The position numbers and the translations under genes are program-made. From NCBI GenBank assembly GCA_009783885.1, contig WRCN01000006.1, positions 31,474 through 95,473 of the forward strand: a stretch of DNA of 64,000 nt, given 5' to 3'. Below, in pieces: positions 38,689 through 44,723 of this stretch. Each line of letters starts with the position of its first letter. The stretch's first letter is position 1. A model generated the notes under the pieces. It worked only from the letters and a program-made list of their open reading frames with translations, did not search any database and was not told the origin of the DNA. This DNA is from Bacteroidales bacterium (GTDB lineage Bacteria > Bacteroidota > Bacteroidia > Bacteroidales > P3).

Positions 38689-38726
38689 CTTCGAACAAAA
38701 AAAGACAGAAAAATTAAAAAAAATCG

Positions 38727-38734
38727 TATCTTTG
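38727..38734 (+). promoter_or_regulatory. -7 element for the NERD gene
   Basis: TATCTTTG, about 86 nt before the GTG start and 13 bp before the GTTAGGC end of the putative cassette. Confidence 0.6.
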
Positions 38735-38746
38735 CATATATTTAAG

Positions 38747-39603
38747 AGTTAGGCGTCAGCAGCCGACACTCGTAGCAAACAATAAAATCAAAAAATAACA
38801 AAACTAAAACAAAACAAAGGTGGAAAGTGCTTTTTTCATAATAATTGGTATTATTGTGTTTTGTATAATCTTAATCGTAGCAAATAGTAGTAGAGAAACG
38901 AAATCACCGTGGAGTTTAGATTCAGTGCAATTTTGGGAAACGGAAAAAAATAGAAAAGAACTTTTGGAAACCGTAACAAAACTTGATAGAGGAACCAGTT
39001 CAGAAAGAAATCTGGTGTTAAAACTTTTGAAAAATAGAATACCATCCCAAACAATTTTCCACGACTTGTATCTAAAAAAGCAGAATGGACATTTTTCTCA
39101 AATTGACTTAGTTGTTGCTACTACGGCAGGCATTGTTGTATTTGAAGTAAAAGATTATAGTGGTTGGATTTTTGGAACAGGCTATCAGTCGCAATGGACT
39201 CAGGTATTGGCGTATGGAAAGCAAAAATATAAGTTTTATAACCCTATAATGCAAAATAATAAGCACATTGCCGATTTGAAAAAACAACGGAAACAATTTG
39301 AGAATATTCCATTTTATTCGGTTGTTGTGTTTGACGGAGATTGCAAACTGAGAGATATAAAATTTGTTCCAGAAGGAACCTTCGTTGTTAGAAAGGAAAG
39401 GGTTTTAGAGGTTATGAGAATAATACAAACAAGAGAACCCGCCCCATATACAGATAAACACGAAGTGGTTCGAGTGTTTAGAAAGGCTGTTGAAAATGGA
39501 ACGTGCAAAGAAACAGAAAAACAACATATAGAAAAAGTTACCGATATGCTAGGTAGGCATAGAGTGTTTGATTAGAAAAGGTGCAACCGCCGAACGCCTA
39601 ACT
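38747..39603 (+). other. Integron-cassette-like unit around the NERD gene
   Basis: AGTTAGGCGT at 38747-38756 and its exact inverse ACGCCTAACT at 39594-39603 bracket the NERD gene. GTTAGGC and GCCTAAC match the R' (GTTRRRY) and R'' (RYYYAAC) core sites of integron attC recombination sites, in the orientation expected for cassette start and attC start. Small dyads (AACCGC...GCGGTT, TTGCG...CGCAA) surround the downstream site. No second R' was found downstream and no integrase is in the window, so this is a candidate only. Confidence 0.45.
38820..39575 (+). CDS. NERD domain membrane-anchored protein
   Basis: A 251-residue protein with one N-terminal membrane helix (about 4-22) and a nuclease-related (NERD) domain (about 55-175): GTSSERNLVLKLLKN, then the restriction-endonuclease-like core QIDLVVATTAGIVVFEVKDYSGWIFG, with D and ExK in place. 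NERD proteins are proposed nucleases linked to DNA or nucleic-acid processing; some serve in defence. It starts with GTG; no better ATG exists. The C-terminal tail is Lys/Glu rich. Bounded by cassette-like inverted ends. Confidence 0.85.
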   Translation: MESAFFIIIGIIVFCIILIVANSSRETKSPWSLDSVQFWETEKNRKELLETVTKLDRGTSSERNLVLKLLKNRIPSQTIFHDLYLKKQNGHFSQIDLVVATTAGIVVFEVKDYSGWIFGTGYQSQWTQVLAYGKQKYKFYNPIMQNNKHIADLKKQRKQFENIPFYSVVVFDGDCKLRDIKFVPEGTFVVRKERVLEVMRIIQTREPAPYTDKHEVVRVFRKAVENGTCKETEKQHIEKVTDMLGRHRVFD

Positions 39604-39687
39604 TGCGGTTTGGCGCAACAACGACAATAAGCCCGCAGAAAAGGCAGTGCGGAGTAGAAAATCACTTTGAGCCGAAAAAAAGTCGTA

Positions 39688-39725
39688 TTTTTGAGCCGAA
39701 TAATTTTAATAAACGGCTCAAAAAA
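39688..39725. terminator. Terminator between NERD and comM
   Basis: TTTTTGAGCCG / CGGCTCAAAAA stem with a 15-nt loop, symmetrical, able to act on both convergent genes. A further direct copy TTTGAGCCGAAAA lies at about 39666. Confidence 0.7.
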
Positions 39726-39779
39726 TGTATAATTGACAATTCGCTGGCGGGGGCGTGTGTTAAGATGTATATAATTGCT

Positions 39780-41321
39780 TTAATTTTTCCCCCAATTCTC
39801 CCGATCCAGCGAGCGAAAATGGATGGCTTCCGAAAGGTGGTGAATTTGAATATCCGCACTATCCTCCAAATCAGCAATGGTGCGCGAAACCTTTAGAATT
39901 CGGTCGTAGGCTCTTGCTGTTAATCCTAATTTTTGCATGGCTTGCTTGAGAATGTTTCGACAGGTTTCGTTTAATTGGCAATATTCGACAAGGTGTTGAG
40001 GCGTCATTTGTGCATTGCAGTGAATGTCGGTATCTTCGGCAAATCGTTCTTCTTGTTTTTGTCGGGCTGCGATTACGCGTTCGCGAATGTTTGCACTACT
40101 CTCGACCGATTTCGGCGAATTTAAGATGTTTTCATCAACAGGCGTAACTTCAACATGTAAATCCATTCGATCCAAAAGCGGTCCCGAGATTTTGTTGAGG
40201 TATTTTGCTACGATACCTTGCGCGCAGGTGCAAGGTTTCCAAGGATGATTGTAATTCCCGCAAGGGCAAGGATTCATTGCAGCCACAAGCATAAAACTCG
40301 CCGGATAATCAATCGACATTCGTGCACGGGAAATACTCACAATTCGGTCTTCCATCGGTTGTCGCAGCACTTCTAACACTTGCCGTTTAAACTCGGGCAT
40401 TTCGTCCAAAAACAGCACACCATTGTGTGCTAATGAAATTTCGCCCGGTTGCGGAATAGAACCACCACCCACCAAAGCCACGTCCGAAATCGTGTGATGT
40501 GGCGCACGAAACGGTCGTGCCGACACCAAACCACGCTGACGTCCAAGTTTGCCCGCTACAGAGTGAATTTTGGTTGTTTCAAGCGCTTCGTGAAGGGTCA
40601 TCGGTGGTAGAATGGACGGCATGCGTTTAGCCAACATTGTTTTTCCCGAACCGGGAGGTCCGATTAAAATCACGTTGTGTCCGCCGGCAGCCGTAATTTC
40701 AAGTGCTCGCTTGAGATTTTCCTGTCCGCGAACATCGGAAAAATCCCAAGCATACTTCACACCGCTGTATTGAAATTCTTTGCGAGCGTTGATTTCCGTG
40801 GGTTGTAGATTTTCTTCGCCATTGAAAAAACGAATGACATCCAAAATATGATTTGCACCATAAACTTTCAAAGAACTAACAATAGCAGCCTCTTCGGCAT
40901 TTTCTTTCGGAAGAATAATCCCTTTGAAACCTTGCCGCAAACTTTCTATAGCGATCGGCAAAGCCCCTTTAATCGGACGCAAACCGCCGTCGAGCGAGAG
41001 TTCGCCCATCAAAATATAATCGCCGACATGGTCGTTTTTGATTTGTTCTGATGCTGCCAAAATACCGATAGCCAGCGTCAAATCATACGCAGAGCCTTCT
41101 TTCCGAATATCGGCAGGCGCCATGTTAATTACGATTTTCTTTCCCGGAAATCGAAATCCGTTTTGCGAAAGCGCTGATTCGATGCGCTGTTGACTCTCTT
41201 TCACAGCGCTGTCGGGCAATCCTACCATTAAAAAATTCACACCGAGTTCAACACTCGTTTCTACTGTAATGGTGATGGCATCTACTCCGTAAATGGCAGA
41301 GCCGTAGGTTTTTGTAAGCAT
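39780..41321 (-). CDS. comM: YifB/ComM family Mg-chelatase-like AAA ATPase
   Basis: A 513-residue protein. N-terminal Lon-like domain (SAIYGVDAITITVETSVELGVNFLMVGLPDSAVKES, about 1-170), AAA domain with Walker A GPPGSGKTM and Walker B VLFLDEMPEF, a Cys cluster CPCGNYNHPWKPCTC, and the Mg_chelatase C-terminal domain. In naturally competent bacteria ComM is a hexameric helicase that helps integrate incoming DNA by branch migration. A role in transformation here is inference from the family. Confidence 0.95.
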   Translation of the reverse strand: MLTKTYGSAIYGVDAITITVETSVELGVNFLMVGLPDSAVKESQQRIESALSQNGFRFPGKKIVINMAPADIRKEGSAYDLTLAIGILAASEQIKNDHVGDYILMGELSLDGGLRPIKGALPIAIESLRQGFKGIILPKENAEEAAIVSSLKVYGANHILDVIRFFNGEENLQPTEINARKEFQYSGVKYAWDFSDVRGQENLKRALEITAAGGHNVILIGPPGSGKTMLAKRMPSILPPMTLHEALETTKIHSVAGKLGRQRGLVSARPFRAPHHTISDVALVGGGSIPQPGEISLAHNGVLFLDEMPEFKRQVLEVLRQPMEDRIVSISRARMSIDYPASFMLVAAMNPCPCGNYNHPWKPCTCAQGIVAKYLNKISGPLLDRMDLHVEVTPVDENILNSPKSVESSANIRERVIAARQKQEERFAEDTDIHCNAQMTPQHLVEYCQLNETCRNILKQAMQKLGLTARAYDRILKVSRTIADLEDSADIQIHHLSEAIHFRSLDRENWGKN

Positions 41322-41370
41322 AATGTTTTAGTGTTTTAGTTATTTATTGTTAAATTATTTTTCATAAAAT

Positions 41371-41401
41371 TTGGGGTTTTCAAAAATTTTTACTAACTTT
41401 G
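41371..41401 (+). promoter_or_regulatory. Promoter of a predicted small RNA
   Basis: TTG at 41371-41373, exactly 20 bp, then TAACTTTG at 41394-41401. It points into the gap between comM and the MuF-C-like gene, where no plus-strand protein gene exists. Confidence 0.6.
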
Positions 41402-41407
41402 TAGCAG

Positions 41408-41488
41408 AATTCAAGCCTTGAATTTCATTTCCGTTTCCAATCAAATTGGTCGATTGAACCGAAATGAAATTTAAGGCTTTTTTTTATC
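41408..41488 (+). ncRNA. Predicted small RNA, about 80 nt, antisense to the MuF-C gene end
   Basis: Begins about 7 nt after a consensus -7 box and ends in a long hairpin (AAGCCTTGAATTTCATTTC at 41413 onwards pairs with GAAATGAAATTTAAGGCTT) followed by eight T. The loop holds CCAATCAAATTGG and ATTGGTCGATTG. The right arm overlaps the last codons of the convergent MuF-C-like gene. No known RNA family recognised. Confidence 0.5.
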
Positions 41489-41950
41489 AACCCAACGCAA
41501 TAATTTATCTTTGCTGTTAATCCAATTTATAATACCTTGAACATTATCTTTAGGATATATACTTCGGATGTCATTTATCTCAATACGACCTCTACCTTTG
41601 TGTTGCACGCGCATAACAACAATAAAATTATTTTCTCTGTGTTGTAATTCTGTGAGTATAATTTTGCTTCCATCTCTTTTTGTGCTGTCAAAAATTGCAA
41701 TAGGATAATTTATTGCTTTTGGTAAATTTTTCACGTTTGACAAATCAAATGGATGCCCGAGATCTGCACTTGCTCTGAATATTAACCGCTCTGCACTCAT
41801 CTCTATAGGCAAATTATCCACTCCGGCACAGCGCAGTGTTTTACCTGCCTTTCCTAATTTATACACATGTCCTTTCGGCAATGTTCCATCAATTTGTTGT
41901 TGTAACTCTCGATTAAAACGAGCGTTTAAGATGTTGATGTAATTTTTCAT
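41471..41950 (-). CDS. MuF-C-domain-like protein (phage-associated)
   Basis: A 159-residue protein whose residues about 25-155 match the pattern of MuF C-terminal domains found in phage polyvalent proteins: YKLGKAGKTLRCAGVDNLPIEMS, FDLSNVKNLPKAINYPIAIFDS, SKIILTELQHRENNFIVVM, RIEINDIRSIYPKDN, then LLRWVDKKK. These domains are predicted relatives of small phage nuclease or effector folds. Here the domain stands alone and not at the end of a head protein. It lies under copy 3 of the shared module, and its 3' end is overlapped by a predicted antisense RNA. Assignment is by motif recall and should be confirmed. Confidence 0.65.
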   Translation of the reverse strand: MKNYINILNARFNRELQQQIDGTLPKGHVYKLGKAGKTLRCAGVDNLPIEMSAERLIFRASADLGHPFDLSNVKNLPKAINYPIAIFDSTKRDGSKIILTELQHRENNFIVVMRVQHKGRGRIEINDIRSIYPKDNVQGIINWINSKDKLLRWVDKKKP

Positions 41951-41965
41951 ATTTAATTTCCATTT

Positions 41966-42052
41966 ATCTATATAACGCTCGAATTTCGATTTTCGTATAT
42001 TTTTTTCAAAAAAAAGGTTAAATTGTTAATAAGTTGTCGAGTTATTAACAAT
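41966..42052 (-). promoter_or_regulatory. Shared upstream module, copy 3 (MuF-C gene)
   Basis: Minus strand: AAATTGTTAATAA-CTCGACAAC-TTATTAACAATTT, a perfect 13-bp-arm palindrome, AT spacer, TATACGAAAATCGAAA, then TTCGAGCGTTATATA, 16 bp before the ATG. Compare copies at 16196 and 38604. Confidence 0.7.
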
Positions 42053-42058
42053 TTTTCG

Positions 42059-42066
42059 TATCTTTG
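42059..42066 (+). promoter_or_regulatory. -7 element for ispG
   Basis: TATCTTTG, 4 nt before the ispG ATG; near-leaderless. TTG at 42034-42036 is 22 bp upstream, inside the module palindrome. Confidence 0.65.
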
Positions 42067-42070
42067 CATC

Positions 42071-43204
42071 ATGTACCAAACTCGAACTTTACATATCGGC
42101 ACATTGACGCTTGGTGGCGACGCCCCCGTGCGCATACAATCCATGACGAATACGGACACCATGGATACATTCGCTACGGTGGAACAATGCAAACGCTTGG
42201 CAGACGAAGGTTGCGAAATCGTCCGCATCACCGCACAAGGCGTGAAAGAAGCCGAAAATTTGGTAAATATCAAATCCTCGCTTATTCAACAAGGTTACAA
42301 CATTCCGTTAGTTGCAGATATTCATTTTCAGCCGAAGGCTGCAGAAATTGCTGCGGCAATTGTTGAGAAAATTCGGATTAATCCTGGTAATTATATACCC
42401 GTACTGGCGTTGCGCGCAACGACCCAACAGATCATCGAAAAAATTTCACCCTTATTAGAAATTTGCAAAAAACATAAAACCGTCATCCGCGTGGGCGTTA
42501 ATCACGGTTCATTGTCGGAGCGTATTACGATGAAATTCGGCAACACGCCAAAAGGTATGGTTGAATCGGCGATGGAATTTGTGCGCATCATTCACAGTTT
42601 GAATTTTGATAATTTGGTACTTTCGATGAAGGCAAGTCATGTGAAAACGATGGTGGAGGCCACGCGTTTACTGGTTTCGCGATTACAAGCGGAAGGTTTT
42701 GATTACCCCATTCACTTGGGCGTCACGGAAGCGGGCGATGGCGAGGATGGACGAATAAAATCAGCCATCGGAATCGGAAGTTTGTTGCTTGATGGTATTG
42801 GTAATACCATTCGTGTTTCATTGACTGAAAAACCGGAAAACGAAATTCCGGTTGCGAAAGCCATTTTACAATCTTGCGGAAACCGTGTGTTTGCAGCTGA
42901 ATACATCGCTTGCCCGTCGTGCGGACGCACACAATACAACATCGAATCTGTGCTACAAGAAGTGAAATGTCGAACCAAACATCTCAAGGGTTTGAAAATT
43001 GCTGTAATGGGCTGTATTGTTAATGGACCCGGCGAAATGGCCGATGCGGATTACGGCTATGTGGGCTCAGGTCCCGGAAAAGTTGCCATTTACAAAGGAA
43101 AAGAAATCGTTAGAAAAGATGTCGATGCAGAAGTAGCTGTAGATGCACTAATGGACGTAATTGCAAACGGCGAAGCCCTCAGCAAAGTTAATTGCGAATT
43201 GTAA
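42071..43204 (+). CDS. ispG: 4-hydroxy-3-methylbut-2-enyl diphosphate synthase IspG
   Basis: A 377-residue Fe-S enzyme of the MEP isoprenoid pathway. TIM barrel (about 1-260; PVRIQSMTNTDTMDT, LVADIHFQPKAA, KIRINPGN, RVGVNHGSL, HLGVTEAGDGEDGRIKSAIGIG, NTIRVSLTEKPENEIPVA) and a C-terminal [4Fe-4S] domain with CPSCGRT and AVMGCIVNGPGE. Many Bacteroidota carry a long IspG with an extra domain of about 250 residues between these parts; it is absent here although the flanks look like the long type. The start at 42071 is preferred over one inside the shared module. Confidence 0.95.
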   Translation: MYQTRTLHIGTLTLGGDAPVRIQSMTNTDTMDTFATVEQCKRLADEGCEIVRITAQGVKEAENLVNIKSSLIQQGYNIPLVADIHFQPKAAEIAAAIVEKIRINPGNYIPVLALRATTQQIIEKISPLLEICKKHKTVIRVGVNHGSLSERITMKFGNTPKGMVESAMEFVRIIHSLNFDNLVLSMKASHVKTMVEATRLLVSRLQAEGFDYPIHLGVTEAGDGEDGRIKSAIGIGSLLLDGIGNTIRVSLTEKPENEIPVAKAILQSCGNRVFAAEYIACPSCGRTQYNIESVLQEVKCRTKHLKGLKIAVMGCIVNGPGEMADADYGYVGSGPGKVAIYKGKEIVRKDVDAEVAVDALMDVIANGEALSKVNCEL

Positions 43205-43222
43205 ATATTAAATTCCGGATTT

Positions 43223-44116
43223 TTAGCCTTTTATTTTTGCCACTAATCCCGTTAGCACGTTTCCGGGGCCGAGTTCGGTGAATTCGGTTGCGCCATCGGC
43301 GAGCATGTTTTTCACCATTTGTGTCCAGCGCACAGGTGCAGTGAGTTGAGCAATCAGATTTGTTTTGATAGATTGCGGATCGGTGTGTGGTTTGGCATCC
43401 ACGTTTTGGTATATCGGGCAAATCGGCGTTTGAAAAGCCGTTTGGTTGATTGCCGCTTGCAGTTCTTCGGCTGCCGGTTGCATCAATGGCGAGTGAAACG
43501 CTCCACCCACTTTCAGTGGCAATGCGCGTTTGGCACCGGCTTCTTTCAGTTTTTCGCAAGCGATTTCTACGCCTTTGATGGTTCCGGAAATAACAAGTTG
43601 TCCCGGACTATTGTAGTTTGCCGGTACTACGATGAGCCCTTCGACTCCGCTCAGGGCACGGCTGTCGAGCGGAGTCGAAACATCCTTGCAAATTTGTTCC
43701 ACAACTTCGTCATCCAATCCAAGAATCGCCGCCATAGTCGATGGTTGCATTTCACACGCGTGTTGCATAGCGCGTGCACGCGCGTACACAAGACGCAAGC
43801 CATCTGCAAAAGACAAACTTTTTGCAGCCACCAATGCCGAAAACTCGCCAAGCGAATGCCCGGCCACCATATCGGGTTTGAAACTTTCCAAACATGCTGC
43901 TGCAATCACGCTGTGTAAAAACACAGCCGGTTGCGTTACTTTGGTTTGTCTTAAATCCTCATCCGTTCCCGAAAACATCAAATCGGTAATTCGAAATCCT
44001 AAGATTTCATTTGCTTCTTCAAACAAGTTTTTCGCTTTCGGATATTGATCATAGAGGTCTTTCCCCATTCCAACAAATTGAGCACCTTGGCCCGGAAAAA
44101 TGTATACGTGTTTCAT
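43223..44116 (-). CDS. fabD: Malonyl-CoA:ACP transacylase FabD
   Basis: A 297-residue enzyme that loads malonate on acyl carrier protein for fatty-acid synthesis. FPGQGAQFVGMG start, nucleophile in GHSLGE (Ser88), catalytic His in AFHSPLM. Residues 146-160 (VSTPLDSRALSGVEG) are encoded by a family C repeat inserted in a loop before VVPANYNSPGQLVISG; other FabD proteins have only one or two residues there. The upstream in-frame ATG (11 codons) is less likely. Confidence 0.95.
   Translation of the reverse strand: MKHVYIFPGQGAQFVGMGKDLYDQYPKAKNLFEEANEILGFRITDLMFSGTDEDLRQTKVTQPAVFLHSVIAAACLESFKPDMVAGHSLGEFSALVAAKSLSFADGLRLVYARARAMQHACEMQPSTMAAILGLDDEVVEQICKDVSTPLDSRALSGVEGLIVVPANYNSPGQLVISGTIKGVEIACEKLKEAGAKRALPLKVGGAFHSPLMQPAAEELQAAINQTAFQTPICPIYQNVDAKPHTDPQSIKTNLIAQLTAPVRWTQMVKNMLADGATEFTELGPGNVLTGLVAKIKG
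43637..43682. repeat. Family C repeat inside fabD
   Basis: CCCTTCGACTCCGCTCAGGG then CACGGCTG then TCGAGCGGAGTCGAAAC; 13-bp arms TTCGACTCCGCTC/GAGCGGAGTCGAA. In frame, length a multiple of three relative to the gene. Confidence 0.92.
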
Positions 44117-44138
44117 GGTTTTTTGTTTTTTTCTTATA

Positions 44139-44169
44139 CAAAAGTACAAAAAGTTTCACAAACATACAA
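44139..44169 (-). promoter_or_regulatory. fabD promoter
   Basis: On the minus strand TTG (44169-44167), 20 bp, TACTTTTG (44146-44139): exact consensus spacing, 22 nt before the ATG. Confidence 0.75.
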
Positions 44170-44224
44170 ATTTTTTATTAAAAAGGGTTTAATAAAATTT
44201 TTTGGCTGTTTCAAAAAAAATGTG

Positions 44225-44232
44225 TATTTTTG
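44225..44232 (+). promoter_or_regulatory. -7 element for folB
   Basis: TATTTTTG, 11 nt before the ATG at 44244. Confidence 0.6.
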
Positions 44233-44243
44233 CATCAAAATAC

Positions 44244-44594
44244 ATGTCCACAATTACTTTAAATAACATGCTCTTCTTTGCTCACCACGGCTGTTTCGAA
44301 GCCGAGCGTGTGGTGGGAACGCGGTTTTGTGTTAACCTCTCATTTGATGTAGACACTGCAAAAGCTGAGCATTCTGATGATATTACCGATACGGTAAGTT
44401 ATTTGGATGTTTATCAAATTGTGAAAACCGAAATGCAAATTCCATCGAATCTTTTGGAACATGTGGCAAGACGTATCGCAAACGCCGTTTCTCGCGAATT
44501 TCCAAAAATTTCGAATATCGTTGTGGAAATTCAGAAATTGAATCCGCCGTTGGGGGGGGAAATCGGCAGTGCCTGTGTAAAAATTACGAATTAG
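44244..44594 (+). CDS. folB: Dihydroneopterin aldolase FolB
   Basis: A 116-residue tunnelling-fold enzyme of folate synthesis, converting dihydroneopterin to 6-hydroxymethyl-dihydropterin. Signatures: LNNMLFFAHHGCFEAERVVGTRFCVNLSF, then DTVSYLDVYQIVKTEM, SNLLEHVARRIA and the catalytic-Lys region VEIQKLNPPLGGEIGSACVKI. The start at 44244 is used because it follows the -7 box. folE, an earlier step of the same pathway, lies at 58763. Confidence 0.93.
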   Translation: MSTITLNNMLFFAHHGCFEAERVVGTRFCVNLSFDVDTAKAEHSDDITDTVSYLDVYQIVKTEMQIPSNLLEHVARRIANAVSREFPKISNIVVEIQKLNPPLGGEIGSACVKITN

Positions 44595-44595
44595 T

Positions 44596-44680
44596 TCGTC
44601 ATCCCGAGCGTAGTCGAGGGATCCCCCTGCTACAAGGGGATGTTTCGACTTCGCTTCGCTCCGCTCAACATGACGACGCA
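44596..44680. repeat. Family B repeat, copy 4
   Basis: GTCATCCCGAGCGTAGTCGA GGGATCC, then TACAAGGGGATGTTTCGAC and CGCTCAACATGACGACG as the opposite half. Between folB and glnS. Confidence 0.85.
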
Positions 44681-44696
44681 ATTCATTTTTTTTTCG

Positions 44697-44704
44697 TATC
44701 TTTG
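44697..44704 (+). promoter_or_regulatory. -7 element for glnS
   Basis: TATCTTTG, 19 nt before the ATG. Confidence 0.7.
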
Positions 44705-44723
44705 CATCTTAAAACTCAAAACA

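Noticed and set aside
39603..39896. 97-codon ORF after the NERD gene
   Set aside because: Spans the terminator hairpin and the end of comM on the opposite strand; no family resemblance.
37955..42052. Prophage or integrative element from ORF6N, NERD and MuF-C genes
   Set aside because: No integrase, capsid, terminase or long direct repeats; housekeeping genes uvrA, comM and ispG are interleaved.
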